From Streptomyces sp. CNQ-509 (GTDB lineage: Bacteria > Actinomycetota > Actinomycetes > Streptomycetales > Streptomycetaceae), in NCBI RefSeq assembly GCF_001011035.1, contig NZ_CP011492.1, positions 7,061,447 to 7,125,446 of the forward strand: DNA of 64,000 nt, given 5' to 3'. Below are positions 41,528-50,043 of this stretch, in pieces (position 1 is the stretch's first letter; the number at the start of each line of letters is the position of its first letter). The notes beneath the pieces are model-generated. The model saw only the letters and a program-made list of their open reading frames with translations, made no database searches and was not told the origin of the DNA. The position numbers and the translations under genes were made by a program.

Positions 41528-42760
41528 GTGGCACAGGACGAGAGAGCGGGCGGTAGTCCGCCGGCGCGGGTCGGTGGGAGTGCGGAGAAAGGCGCCGCCA
41601 CCGCCACGGGACACGGGCGGGCCTCGCGGCTGCCCTCACTGACCGGGCTTCGGTTCGCCGCGGCGCTGCTGGTATTTCTCAACCACGTCGGGCTCCCCTT
41701 CCCGCACTCGCGCCTGCTGGAGTCCGATTCCGCGGCGATGAACCTGTTCGACGTGACGGGGAATGCCGGTGCGCTCGGTGTGACGTTCTTCTTCGTGCTC
41801 AGCGGGTTCGTGCTGACCTGGTCGGCCCGGGAGCGGGACAGCGCCCCGCGGTTCTGGCGGCGCCGGATCGTCAAGATCTATCCCAATTACGCCGTCACCT
41901 GGCTGCTGGCGATGGTTCTCTTCGCCTCCGCGTACACATCGACCGGCACCGCAGTGGCGAACCTGTTCGCGGTTCACATGTGGTCGACCGACTTCGCCGT
42001 CTACTCCAGCGTCAACCAACCGAGTTGGTCGCTGGGTTGCGAGATCTTCTTCTATGCCTGCTTTCCGCTGTTGCACAACCTTTTCCAGCGCATACCGACG
42101 GCACATCTGAAGTACTGGATAGCCTCCGTGACGGCAGGGGCCATGGCCACGCCGGCCGTCGCCTATGCGTGGATCACGGACTGGCCGCTCTTCCCCGGCG
42201 CGGCGTTGGACGCTCCGGTCTCCTCGGAGCAGTACTGGTTCGCCAACTTCTTTCCCGCCACGCGCATTCTCGATTTCGTCCTCGGTATGCTGGTCGCGCA
42301 CGCCGTGATCCGGAAGCGCTGGTTCAACATCGGCATGCTGTGGTCCGGCCTGCTGTTGGCCGGCAGTTATGTACTCTGCTCGTACGTACCATTCCTGTAC
42401 TCGCAGCGGTCGATCACCGTCATCCCGATGTGCCTCTTCATCGCCGCCGCCGCGATCGCAGACATCCAGGGAAAGCGGAGCGTGTTCCGCAACCGGGTGA
42501 TGATCTGGCTGGGGGAGATATCCTTCGCCTTCTACCTGATCCACTTCATCGTCCTGGCGTATCTGCGCAAGGAGATCGATGGCTTCTTCTCGGTCCCCGA
42601 GACCGTCGGTCTCGTGACGTTCGCTCTGGTGGTCAGCGTGCTCGCCTCCTGGGCGATGTACACACTGCTGGAACGGCCGATCACCCGACGCTTCTCGTCG
42701 CCTCGCAGCGCCGTCACCGTGCAGAAGGGTGAGCTGTCAACCCCCGTCACGAAGAGCTGA
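41528..42760 (+). CDS. Membrane acyltransferase (acyltransferase-3/OafA family)
   Basis: 410 residues, about ten hydrophobic segments. N-terminal LPSLTGLRFAAALLVFLNHV carries the family R...H motif; then GALGVTFFFVLSGFVLTWSA, FWRRRIVKIYPNYAVTWLLA, WSLGCEIFFYACFPLLHNLF. Members O-acylate sugars, polyketides or other small molecules at the membrane. Kinamycins are O-acylated, so acylation of the product is a reasonable guess, but self-resistance or cell-envelope modification is equally possible. GTG 41528 has only a weak ribosome site. Followed by a strong terminator. Confidence 0.9.
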   Translation: MAQDERAGGSPPARVGGSAEKGAATATGHGRASRLPSLTGLRFAAALLVFLNHVGLPFPHSRLLESDSAAMNLFDVTGNAGALGVTFFFVLSGFVLTWSARERDSAPRFWRRRIVKIYPNYAVTWLLAMVLFASAYTSTGTAVANLFAVHMWSTDFAVYSSVNQPSWSLGCEIFFYACFPLLHNLFQRIPTAHLKYWIASVTAGAMATPAVAYAWITDWPLFPGAALDAPVSSEQYWFANFFPATRILDFVLGMLVAHAVIRKRWFNIGMLWSGLLLAGSYVLCSYVPFLYSQRSITVIPMCLFIAAAAIADIQGKRSVFRNRVMIWLGEISFAFYLIHFIVLAYLRKEIDGFFSVPETVGLVTFALVVSVLASWAMYTLLERPITRRFSSPRSAVTVQKGELSTPVTKS

Positions 42761-42763
42761 CGT

Positions 42764-42801
42764 CCTTTCGCCGCCGGGCCCTGGGGCCCGGCGGCGAAAG
42801 G
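42764..42801. terminator. Strong bidirectional terminator
   Basis: Left arm 42764-42781 and right arm 42784-42801 are perfect 18-base complements (ends CCTTTCGCC / GGCGAAAGG), with a loop of about 2-4 bases. It lies between the acyltransferase gene and the convergent SARP 4. Confidence 0.8.
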
Positions 42802-43003
42802 AGGGGCCGCCGTGACAGTGCGCTTCGATTCTCCGGGGCGCCGGGGACGCGGCTGCGGCGGACAGCCGCTCTCCGTTCGCCTGCCGATGGCGGCCGGCCC
42901 GCGGGGCGGTCCGCGTGGATCGCGAGCGGCTGATGCCGGCGGCCGGCATCAGCCGGGCTCACCTCCCGCATACGCGGGTGTGACGTGGGGGAGCCTCCCG
43001 GGC

Positions 43004-43825
43004 TCACCCGACGGCGAGCGGATCGTCGGCCGCGGAAGCCGTCCCGGTCCGGGACAGCAGGATGTGACGCTGGAGGCTGCTGAGTGCGCCGGACGGTTCG
43101 AGGCCCAGCTCGGTGACGAGTGTGGACCGCAGCCGCTGGTAGACGTTGAGTGCCTCGACCCGCCGACCCGAGCGGTGCAGCGCGAGCATGAACTGGCCGT
43201 GCAGGTGTTCGTGCATCCTGTACTGGTTGACCAGCACGGTCAGCTCCGCCAGCAGTTCCCGGTGGCGGCCGAGCCGCAGTTCGGCCTCGATGCGCTGTTC
43301 CAGCGCGCACAGCCGGGCCTCCTCCAGCCGTTGGGCCTCCATGACGATCTGCGGGCCGGCCTCGATATCCGTCAGCGCCGGGCCGCTCCACAGCGAGAGG
43401 GCGGCGCCGAGATGGCGGGCCGCCCCCGAGTGATCCAGGGTGTCCATGGCCCGGTAGCCGCTCTCCGTCCTGCGTTCGAACTCCCGGTAGTCCACGGTGC
43501 CGCCCCGGGTGGCCAGGCGGTAACCGCCGGGAACGGTGGCGATGATGTCCTTTGCCGTCCACAGCTCGTCCGGACTCGTCGCCAGCGCCCGGGAGATCAT
43601 TTCGCGCAATTGCAGAATGTACGTCTGAAGGGTGGAACGCGCGCTTCGAGGTGGATTCTTCCCCCATAACTCATCGATCAGCACTGTCACGGGGACGACT
43701 TGGTCCGCATGAAGGGCGAGCAGGGCAAGAGCCCGGCGCGGCTTGGGCGCGGTCGGCACGACCGAGACGCGGTTTTCGCACGCTAAGAGCGTCCCCAGCA
43801 CTTGGATTTCCACGTTCTCCCTCAT
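43004..43825 (-). CDS. SARP-family pathway activator 4
   Basis: 273 residues. Winged-helix domain (IQVLGTLLACENRVSVVPTA, RRALALLALHADQVVPVTVL, IDELWGKNPPRSARSTLQTY) and BTAD (VDYREFERRTESGYRAMDTL, VYQRLRSTLVTELGLEPSGA). Strikingly similar to SARP 1 in motif wording and length, so the two look like duplicates. ATG 43825. Located beyond the core operon, giving the cluster regulators at both ends. Its mRNA probably ends in the region of the hairpins at 42764-42990. Confidence 0.93.
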   Translation of the reverse strand: MRENVEIQVLGTLLACENRVSVVPTAPKPRRALALLALHADQVVPVTVLIDELWGKNPPRSARSTLQTYILQLREMISRALATSPDELWTAKDIIATVPGGYRLATRGGTVDYREFERRTESGYRAMDTLDHSGAARHLGAALSLWSGPALTDIEAGPQIVMEAQRLEEARLCALEQRIEAELRLGRHRELLAELTVLVNQYRMHEHLHGQFMLALHRSGRRVEALNVYQRLRSTLVTELGLEPSGALSSLQRHILLSRTGTASAADDPLAVG

Positions 43826-44178
43826 CGTCAGCTGGTGGGCCAGTGAGGTCTGCGGAGCCTGCCTACTTCACGATGTGATCACCTGTCCAATGGTCGGTTA
43901 CTCATTCCCAACAGCAAAACAGCGCAGTCGGATTGTGTCAATAGGCTTTAGAGGTGCCCGCACGTCGCCGCACCTTCGTTCTCCTGAATGGACGGCGAGG
44001 ATAGCTGCTCGGTGAAATGGGGGGTGGGTGAGTCGCGCCGACCGGCTTGCCGCCCTCGGAACGGCGCCGGCAAGGACTGGACCCCCTCGGCTCCGGTGAC
44101 GGGAGCCGAGGGGGTGCTCAACTGATCAGATCCACAGAAAGCGGGTGATGCCGTGAACGCCGGCACCGGCGTGGCGTT
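43826..44178. promoter_or_regulatory. SARP 4 upstream region
   Basis: 353 bases without a gene. On the minus strand TTGACA (43941-43936) is a good -35 but no clear -10 follows at 17-18 bases; the region between is unusually AT-rich (GCTGTTTTGCTGTTGGGAAT). AACCGACC (about 43902-43895, minus strand) resembles an ARE half-site. The distal end holds the SDR terminator. Confidence 0.4.
44081..44115 (-). terminator. Terminator after the SDR gene
   Basis: Perfect 14-base stem ACCCCCTCGGCTCC / GGAGCCGAGGGGGT with a 7-base loop, 64 bases past the stop of the minus-strand SDR gene. Confidence 0.8.
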
Positions 44179-44889
44179 TCACCAGGGCAGTGCGCTGCCG
44201 TCGTGTTTGAAGAACCGGGCGTTGGAGTCGTCGGCCGTCGCGAGGCGGACGGCGATGCGGGCGCCGTATTCGGCGGTGAAGAAGCCCTGACCTCCGTTGA
44301 TGTCGGTGCGGCAATAGCCGGGATCCACGACGTTGACCTTGATGGAGGTGTCCCAGAGCTCCTTGGCGAAGGCCGCGGTAATCATGTTGAGGGCCGCCTT
44401 CGAAGAGTTGTAAGGCAGATTGTTGAGGGGCCACAGAGGACTCTCCTCGATCAATACCTGAGTCACGGAGCCCAGTTCGCTTGACTGGTTGACGATTCGG
44501 GCCGCGGGCGCCTTGCGGAGCAGCGGGAGCATCGCGTTGGTGACAGTGACGACGCCGAAAACGTTGATCTCGTAGACGTGCCGCAGTGTTTCGAGAGTAC
44601 TCGCGGTGGGGCGGCCCTGGTCGGGCGGAACGGTGACGCCCGCGTTATTCACCAGGATGTCCAGGCGGCCGTGTTCCTTGTCGAGCCAGGCGGCGGCTTC
44701 CTCGACACTCTCGGCATCGGTCACGTCGAGACGCACGAACTGGGCTCCGAGTTTCTCGGCCGCGGCCCTGCCGCGTTCCTCGTCGCGGGCACCCACGACC
44801 ACGTGGATGCCGAGTTCGCCGAGCTGCCGTGCGATTTCGAATCCTATGCCCTTGTTGGCTCCGGTGATGAGAGCGATCTTCGTGCTCAT
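44179..44889 (-). CDS. SDR-family carbonyl reductase-like oxidoreductase
   Basis: 236 residues. NADP site IALITGANKGIGFEIARQLG, NNAGVTVP, catalytic Ser in IVNQSSELGSVTQV, Tyr-Lys in NLPYNSSKAALNMITAAFAK, and PGYCRTDINGGQGF. The ANKGIG and PGYCRTD wording is typical of the carbonyl-reductase-like classical SDRs. ATG 44889 with GGAGAGA upstream. It lies 276 bases downstream of the exporter on the same strand. May reduce a quinone or ketone of the polyketide, or be a detoxification enzyme. Confidence 0.9.
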   Translation of the reverse strand: MSTKIALITGANKGIGFEIARQLGELGIHVVVGARDEERGRAAAEKLGAQFVRLDVTDAESVEEAAAWLDKEHGRLDILVNNAGVTVPPDQGRPTASTLETLRHVYEINVFGVVTVTNAMLPLLRKAPAARIVNQSSELGSVTQVLIEESPLWPLNNLPYNSSKAALNMITAAFAKELWDTSIKVNVVDPGYCRTDINGGQGFFTAEYGARIAVRLATADDSNARFFKHDGSALPW

Positions 44890-45165
44890 CTTCTCTCCGC
44901 CTTTCACTGACGTGTTCGGGACGGTGATGTCGGGTCGCGGCCCAGTGGCCGGTGCGTTCATGTGCGGCTGTCGGCCGGGTGTGCGCACGCCCCGGGCCGC
45001 GCCCGGGACCAGGAGGGGCCGACCGGCATGCGCCCGGGTGGCGATGCCGGGGAGAACGGCGCTCCGCCGCCTCCCCTTGTGCAACGGCGTGCTGCTGATC
45101 CGAATCCGGACGTCTCGTTCCGAGGCCGGAGCCCAGTGGTGCGGTGCGGTGGGTGGAGACCTGCC

Positions 45166-46674
45166 TTACGTGTCCGATTCGGCCGGGGCGAGGTCTGTCT
45201 CGTTGAGGTTCTTGCCGTCGTCCTCGGCGTGGGAGGCCCCGGCGTCGGCCCTGGGCATCAGGAAGGCGACGACGAGCAGGGCGATGACGCCCAGGACCGC
45301 TCCCGACAGGAACGCGTCGTGGTTGGCGCTCTCCTGGATGTTCATGATGAGCTCCGGATCGCCCCCGGTGGCCTCCATCTCGGAGTCGATTCCGCTGTAG
45401 GCGATGGTGGCGATGATGGCGAGGCCGAGGGCGCCTCCCGCCTCCTGGCTGGTGTTGATGAGGCCGGCACCGACGCCCGCCTCCTCGTCGGAGACTCCTA
45501 CGAATGCAGCGATCTGGAGCGTCACGAAGACAATGCCGCAGCCGAGGCCGAGCAGGATGAAGGGGGTCAGCAGGTCGACCAGGTAGGTGCCGTCGGCGGG
45601 GGCACGCCACATCAGCAGCAGGCCGACCACGGCCAGGACCAGCCCGGCCATCACTAGGTTCCGCGGGGGGAACTTGGCGACCAGACCGGACGCGATGCCG
45701 GCGCCCGCAGCGACGGAGACGGCCAGCGGCACGTAGGCGAAGCCGGCTTCCAGGGGCGTGTAGCCGAAGGCGTTCTGCATGAAGAGGCTGGCGAAGAAGA
45801 ACAGCGCGGCGAAGGTGCCGAAGACCAGCACGGCGGAGATGTTGGCGACCCGCATGGTCTTCAGCCGGAAGATGCGCAGCGGCATCATCGGCGACTTGAC
45901 GAGGGACTCGATGACGATGAAGCCCGTCAGCAGCACGGCGACGCCGATCAGCGAGCCGATGGTCCGGAAGGTGCCCCAGCCCACGTGGGTGGCCTCGCCG
46001 AGGGTGAAGATCAGGAGCAGCAGGCCGGCGGTCAGGGTGGCGGCGCCGAGGGAGTCGAACTGGCTGCGCTCCTCGGCGCGGCTCTCCGGGAGGATGCGCA
46101 CCGCGAAGAGTGCGGCGCCCAGGCCGATCGGCACGTTGATCCAGAAGATCCACTCCCAGCCGGGACCGTCGGCCAGGACACCGCCGAGGATCACACCGGC
46201 GATCGAGGCGATACCGGAGAGTGAACCCCACACACCGAGGGCCTTGTTGCGCTCCGGCCCCTCGGCGAAGGTGTTGGTCAGGATGGCCAGTGCCGCCGGG
46301 GTGATCAGCGCGGCGCCGAAGCCCTGGACGCCACGCGCGGCGATCAGGGTCGGGCCGTTCTCGGCAAGGCCGGAGACCAGGGAGGCCAGGGCGAAGAGGG
46401 TGAAGCCGATCTGGATGAGCCGACGGCGGCCGAAGGTGTCCGCGAGTCGCCCGCCGAAGAGCAGGAAGCCACCGAGCACGGTCGCGTACGCGGTGACGAT
46501 GTAGTTCAGACTGACGTCGGTCATGTCCAGACCCTCCTGGATGGAGGGCAGGGCCAGGTTCACGATGGACACGTCGGTGAACACCATGAACTGCCCCAGG
46601 CAGACGAAGGCCAGAATCGCCCCGGAACCCGCCTTTTGCGGCGCACGGTTCGCGGTGGAGTCCGGTCCACTCAT
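45166..46674 (-). CDS. MFS drug exporter, DHA2 (14-TMS, EmrB/QacA) family
   Basis: 502 residues with about 14 hydrophobic segments. Motif A-like GGRLADTFGRRRLIQIGFTL, motif C-like GSLSGIASIAGVILGGVLAD, and FVCLGQFMVFTDVSIVNLAL in TM1. The C-terminal tail is acidic (EDDGKNLNETDLAPAESDT). It probably exports the polyketide or confers self-resistance, coupling to proton influx at the plasma membrane. ATG 46674 with GGAGA upstream. Confidence 0.93.
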   Translation of the reverse strand: MSGPDSTANRAPQKAGSGAILAFVCLGQFMVFTDVSIVNLALPSIQEGLDMTDVSLNYIVTAYATVLGGFLLFGGRLADTFGRRRLIQIGFTLFALASLVSGLAENGPTLIAARGVQGFGAALITPAALAILTNTFAEGPERNKALGVWGSLSGIASIAGVILGGVLADGPGWEWIFWINVPIGLGAALFAVRILPESRAEERSQFDSLGAATLTAGLLLLIFTLGEATHVGWGTFRTIGSLIGVAVLLTGFIVIESLVKSPMMPLRIFRLKTMRVANISAVLVFGTFAALFFFASLFMQNAFGYTPLEAGFAYVPLAVSVAAGAGIASGLVAKFPPRNLVMAGLVLAVVGLLLMWRAPADGTYLVDLLTPFILLGLGCGIVFVTLQIAAFVGVSDEEAGVGAGLINTSQEAGGALGLAIIATIAYSGIDSEMEATGGDPELIMNIQESANHDAFLSGAVLGVIALLVVAFLMPRADAGASHAEDDGKNLNETDLAPAESDT

Positions 46675-46897
46675 GGATAAGTCTCCTCAACTGTGATGGA
46701 AGCGGCCATGTGGAGGACTCTCCCGACCGTGCCAGCGCAACAGTGAACCTCCAGGACGGGGTGCCGATCGCGGGGAACTGTCCCGGCTTGCCGACGCACC
46801 GGACAACTCACGTGTTCTCCGTGTCCGTCCGGCCGATCCCGGCCTGGGGGGGGACCTCCGACACCATGACGAACGGGAACGGGGAAGTGTGACCGGA

Positions 46898-46916
46898 CCC
46901 GGGAACCTGTCCCGGG
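46898..46916 (-). terminator. Short hairpin after the hemerythrin gene
   Basis: CCCGGGA-ACCTG-TCCCGGG immediately after the minus-strand stop at 46918; seven-base perfect stem. Confidence 0.5.
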
Positions 46917-46917
46917 C

Positions 46918-47583
46918 TCAGGCAGCCAGCGCCTCCCGGGTGATCCGGTACTGCTCCAGGAGCCCTTCCCGGGCGTCCCGCAGGGCCGGGGGGAAGTTTT
47001 CCCTCAACAGGTCCTGACCGCGCGCCGGTTCGGGGTCCTCAAGCAGTCCGAACATCAGATGCAGCCCGAATCGCGGCGAGCCCTGGATGAATGCCTCCCG
47101 CAGCCAGACGACATCGGCTTCCGGTACGCCCGGGAACAGACCCTCCACCACGGCCTCCTCAGCGGCGAGGTGGCCGGCCATGATGTCCCGCACCCGCGTC
47201 GCCGCTTCGGAGGCGCGGCCGGTCGGCCCGGGGGAGGGTTCCCCGTCCCGGTGGCTCGGGCCGAGGGCCGCCGCTTCCAGGTCGTTCAGCGCCTGGTCGA
47301 GCACGGCGTGCTCCGCGGAGAGCTCCGCCAGCTCGGTCTTCTGACGCGGGTACAGGGCGTGCAGCAACGGCCAGAAGACGTCGTCCTCCGCCCTGTGATG
47401 GGCATGGGTGAACGCCAGCAGCCAGCGGGCCGCCTCGGCCAGTTCGCCGGGATCCACCTCGTCGCCCCGGGCCAGTGCCTTGTAGGCATCCGCCACCATG
47501 GCCGTCCCGCGCCGCAGCACCTCGTGGATCGCGACGAACTCCTCGTACAGGAGGGCCCCCGCATTCTTGGTCGTGTCGCCCAT
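46918..47583 (-). CDS. Hemerythrin-like domain protein
   Basis: 221 residues, mostly helical. Metal-ligand-type motifs are spread over four helices: EEFVAIHEVLRR, FTHAHHRAEDDVFWPLL, ELSAEHAVLDQALND, and IMAGHLAAEEAVVEGLFPGV, giving the H...HxxxE...H...HxxxE pattern of the family. Likely binds a di-iron centre; roles include O2, NO or redox sensing and iron storage. ATG 47583 with GAGAGGAAGG upstream; the frame upstream of it lacks initiation signals. Sits between the exporter and hydroxylase 4, and may protect or supply O2 for the oxygenases, which is speculation. Confidence 0.85.
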   Translation of the reverse strand: MGDTTKNAGALLYEEFVAIHEVLRRGTAMVADAYKALARGDEVDPGELAEAARWLLAFTHAHHRAEDDVFWPLLHALYPRQKTELAELSAEHAVLDQALNDLEAAALGPSHRDGEPSPGPTGRASEAATRVRDIMAGHLAAEEAVVEGLFPGVPEADVVWLREAFIQGSPRFGLHLMFGLLEDPEPARGQDLLRENFPPALRDAREGLLEQYRITREALAA

Positions 47584-47940
47584 GACGCCTTCCTCTCCAG
47601 CTAAGGGCAGTGATGACGGCCAGTACAACGGTGTCGACTACAGGTGAGCTCGAAGGCCGGTCGAGGAATCCCGCCCGGCGAAGCCGGGCCCCGGCACCCG
47701 ACGCATCCGCCGACCGTCCGGAGCCGGCACACCGGGCGGGATGACGGACAGCGCGCCATGCCCCCGCCGTGCCGCCGCCCCTTACGGTCGCAGGTGTGTG
47801 CCCTTGACCACGGCTAAAGCGCCTCTCGACCCGGCGGCGCTTCGCTTGGGCCGACTCATCGGCGAGCTGACGTGGTCCGCATGACGTCCAGCCGCCGATG
47901 CGGGAAGAGCCGGACCACACCCATCTGCGAGGAGTAGGAC
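47584..47940. other. Divergent intergenic region, hemerythrin / hydroxylase 4
   Basis: 357 bases. No gene supported. Contains CTGACGT (47867) and ATGACGT (47881), 14 bases apart, which is out of phase for a SARP array. A clear promoter was not identified. Confidence 0.4.
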
Positions 47941-49407
47941 ATGGCAAAGGGCGCGATAGTCGTCGGTGCCGGACCGGTCGGGCTGATGTCGGCCGCTGAG
48001 CTGCGGCTCGGCGGTGTGGACGTCATGGTCTACGACAGACTTCCCGCCCCCAGCGGTGAGTCGCGCGGCCTGGGCTTCACCGGCCGCACCGCGGAGATCC
48101 TCGACCAGCGGGGCCTTCTCTCCCGGCTCGGCCCGTTCCGCTGGGGACAGCAGGGGCACTTCGGCGGCGTGCGCATCGACTTCGACTTGCTGGAGGAGAG
48201 CCACTTCGGGGTGATGGGCCTGCCCCAGTCGCGTACCGAGCAGTTGCTCGGCGACTGGGCCGCCGAACTGGGCGTGCAGATACGCCGCGGCTACGAGGTC
48301 ACCGGCTTCGCCGAGACCGGCACCGGCGTCACCGTCCAGTACCAGGGCCCGGACGGTCCCGGGGAGGACACCGCCCAGTACCTCGTCGCCTGCGACGGCA
48401 GCCACAGCGTCGTGCGGGAGCGCGCCGGGATCGCGTTCCCCGGCGACCCCGCCACGCGCGGCCTCTACCTCGCGGACATCGTCGGTGCCGAGATCCAGCC
48501 ACGGCCCATCGGCGAGCGGATCAAGGGCGGCGGCATGGTCCTTGCGGTCGGCCTGGGCGACGGCGTCACCCGTATCGTGATCCACGAGCCGGGCGTCCGG
48601 CCGCACCACGGCGAGGGCAGCCTGACGTTCACCGAGGTCGCCGACGCCTGGCAGCGGATGACCGGCGACGACATCCACCACGCCGAGCCCCGCTGGATGG
48701 CAGCGCTCACCGACGCTACCGGCCTCGCCGAGACCTACCGCGCCGGGCGGGTCTTCCTGGCGGGAGACGCCGCGCACGATCACGCGCCGCTCGGTGCGCA
48801 GGGGCTGAGCGTCGGCCTGCAGGACGCGGTGAATCTCGGATGGAAGCTGGCAGCCGTCGTCAAGGGCCGGGCTCCGGAGGAGCTTCTCGACACCTACCAC
48901 GCGGAGCGGCACCCGGTGGGCCGGCACTTGCTGCGCAACGTCCATGCCCAGTCGCTCCTGTACCTCAATGCCGAAATGGAGCCGCTGCGTGCCGTGATGC
49001 ACGAACTCGTACAGCTTCCTGAGGCCGCCCGCCAACTCGCCGGTCAGGTCAGCGGCCTGCACATCCGTTACGACGTGGGCGCCGAGGGCCACCCGCTGCT
49101 CGGGCTGCGGCTGGCCCCGGGCTACGAGCTGGCGTGCGCCGACGGCACCGTCGTCCGGGTCGCGGAACTCCTGCACGCGGGCCGCGGCGTCCTCATCCTC
49201 ACCTCCGACGTCGGCCTGCGGCAGAAGACCGCCGCCCGCTGGGCGGACCGCATCGATGTCGTCGTCGGCTCCTGGGTCCGCGAGAACGGCCCGGAGGCGG
49301 CGCTGCTGCGCCCTGACGGGCACGTCGCGTGGGCCGCGCCGGACGGCGGCGACCTTGAGGACGGCCTGACCCGTTGGTTCGGCCCCGGCACCGCGCCGGA
49401 GGGCTGA
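47941..49407 (+). CDS. FAD-dependent aromatic polyketide hydroxylase 4
   Basis: 488 residues. GAIVVGAGPVGLMSAAELRL, GESRGLGFTGRTAEILDQRG, YLVACDGSHSVVRERAGIAF, RVFLAGDAAHDHAPLGAQGL with SVGLQDAVNLGWKLAAVVKG. The HDHAPLGAQG version is unusual among the five hydroxylases (others HIHxP or HQQLP). Clearly paralogous to hydroxylase 5 (51099), with which it shares the whole N-terminal KGxIVVGAGPVGLM and GGVxVxVYDRLP layout. ATG with GAGGAG upstream. Starts a second oxidative tailoring unit. Confidence 0.92.
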   Translation: MAKGAIVVGAGPVGLMSAAELRLGGVDVMVYDRLPAPSGESRGLGFTGRTAEILDQRGLLSRLGPFRWGQQGHFGGVRIDFDLLEESHFGVMGLPQSRTEQLLGDWAAELGVQIRRGYEVTGFAETGTGVTVQYQGPDGPGEDTAQYLVACDGSHSVVRERAGIAFPGDPATRGLYLADIVGAEIQPRPIGERIKGGGMVLAVGLGDGVTRIVIHEPGVRPHHGEGSLTFTEVADAWQRMTGDDIHHAEPRWMAALTDATGLAETYRAGRVFLAGDAAHDHAPLGAQGLSVGLQDAVNLGWKLAAVVKGRAPEELLDTYHAERHPVGRHLLRNVHAQSLLYLNAEMEPLRAVMHELVQLPEAARQLAGQVSGLHIRYDVGAEGHPLLGLRLAPGYELACADGTVVRVAELLHAGRGVLILTSDVGLRQKTAARWADRIDVVVGSWVRENGPEAALLRPDGHVAWAAPDGGDLEDGLTRWFGPGTAPEG

Positions 49408-49411
49408 ACTG

Positions 49412-49995
49412 GTGCCCGGCACCGCCCGGAAGACTCCGCACCGCCCGCGTCTCGACCTGGAAGGGGCCTCCACGACCGTTCTCGTTACCGGTAGCCGTGG
49501 ATATGTCGGCTCCGCTCTCGTGCGCACCCTGCACGAGCGAAACCTCGACGTCCGCGCCGGCTCGGCCGGCCCCGGCAAGCTGGCGGTTCCTGCCGGCGTC
49601 GAGACGGTGCCGCTCAGCCTCGAAACCCCGACAGCTGCGCGGACCCGGTCGACGAGCGGGACGTCGCCGGGCAGCGTTCGCGGTGCTCACCGACCTCGCC
49701 CGGCGGGGCCGTTCTTACCACCTCACCGGCCCAGAAGCACAGTCCTTCGCCGAACAGGTCCGGCTCATCGCAACGGCGGCGGGCCGGGACATACCGATCG
49801 ACGGGGTTGCTCCCGAGGTACGGCGGACCAACAAGCCGGACTTCATGCCCGGTGAGATCGCGGACGCGTTGCTCACCGTGTGGGCGGCGAGCACGGCAAC
49901 CGTGTCGCTGACCCGCGATGTCGAGGATCTGGTAGGCCGCCCCGCCCGCCCGTTCACCAATGCGCACCAGCCACGTGGATGCATTCCGCGCCTGA
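49412..49995 (+). pseudogene. NmrA/SDR-like NAD(P)-binding protein, internally deleted and frameshifted
   Basis: The first 70 codons in frame 2 carry the cofactor site TTVLVTGSRGYVGSALVRTL. The frame is then lost near 49650, and the C-terminal half appears in another frame: YHLTGPEAQSFAEQVRLIAT, EIADALLTVWAASTATVSLT, DVEDLVGRPARPFT. A further one-base shift restores HVDAFRA and a TGA at 49993-49995, the usual family ending. The central substrate-domain part (about 100 residues) is missing. Not functional as written. It follows hydroxylase 4 by four bases, so an active form once belonged to this unit. Confidence 0.75.
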
Positions 49996-50043
49996 CCACA
50001 AGCCGGGTCGCCGGCACAGCGACTGACGAGAAGGGTTCCTCAC

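Noticed and set aside
42812..43669. Plus-strand frame of 285 codons opposite SARP 4
   Set aside because: Composition is that of an antisense shadow; SARP 4 on the minus strand has complete winged-helix and BTAD motifs.
46710..46892. Sixty-codon frame between the exporter and hemerythrin genes
   Set aside because: No ribosome site of note, no family features, and it ends at a hairpin belonging to the hemerythrin gene.
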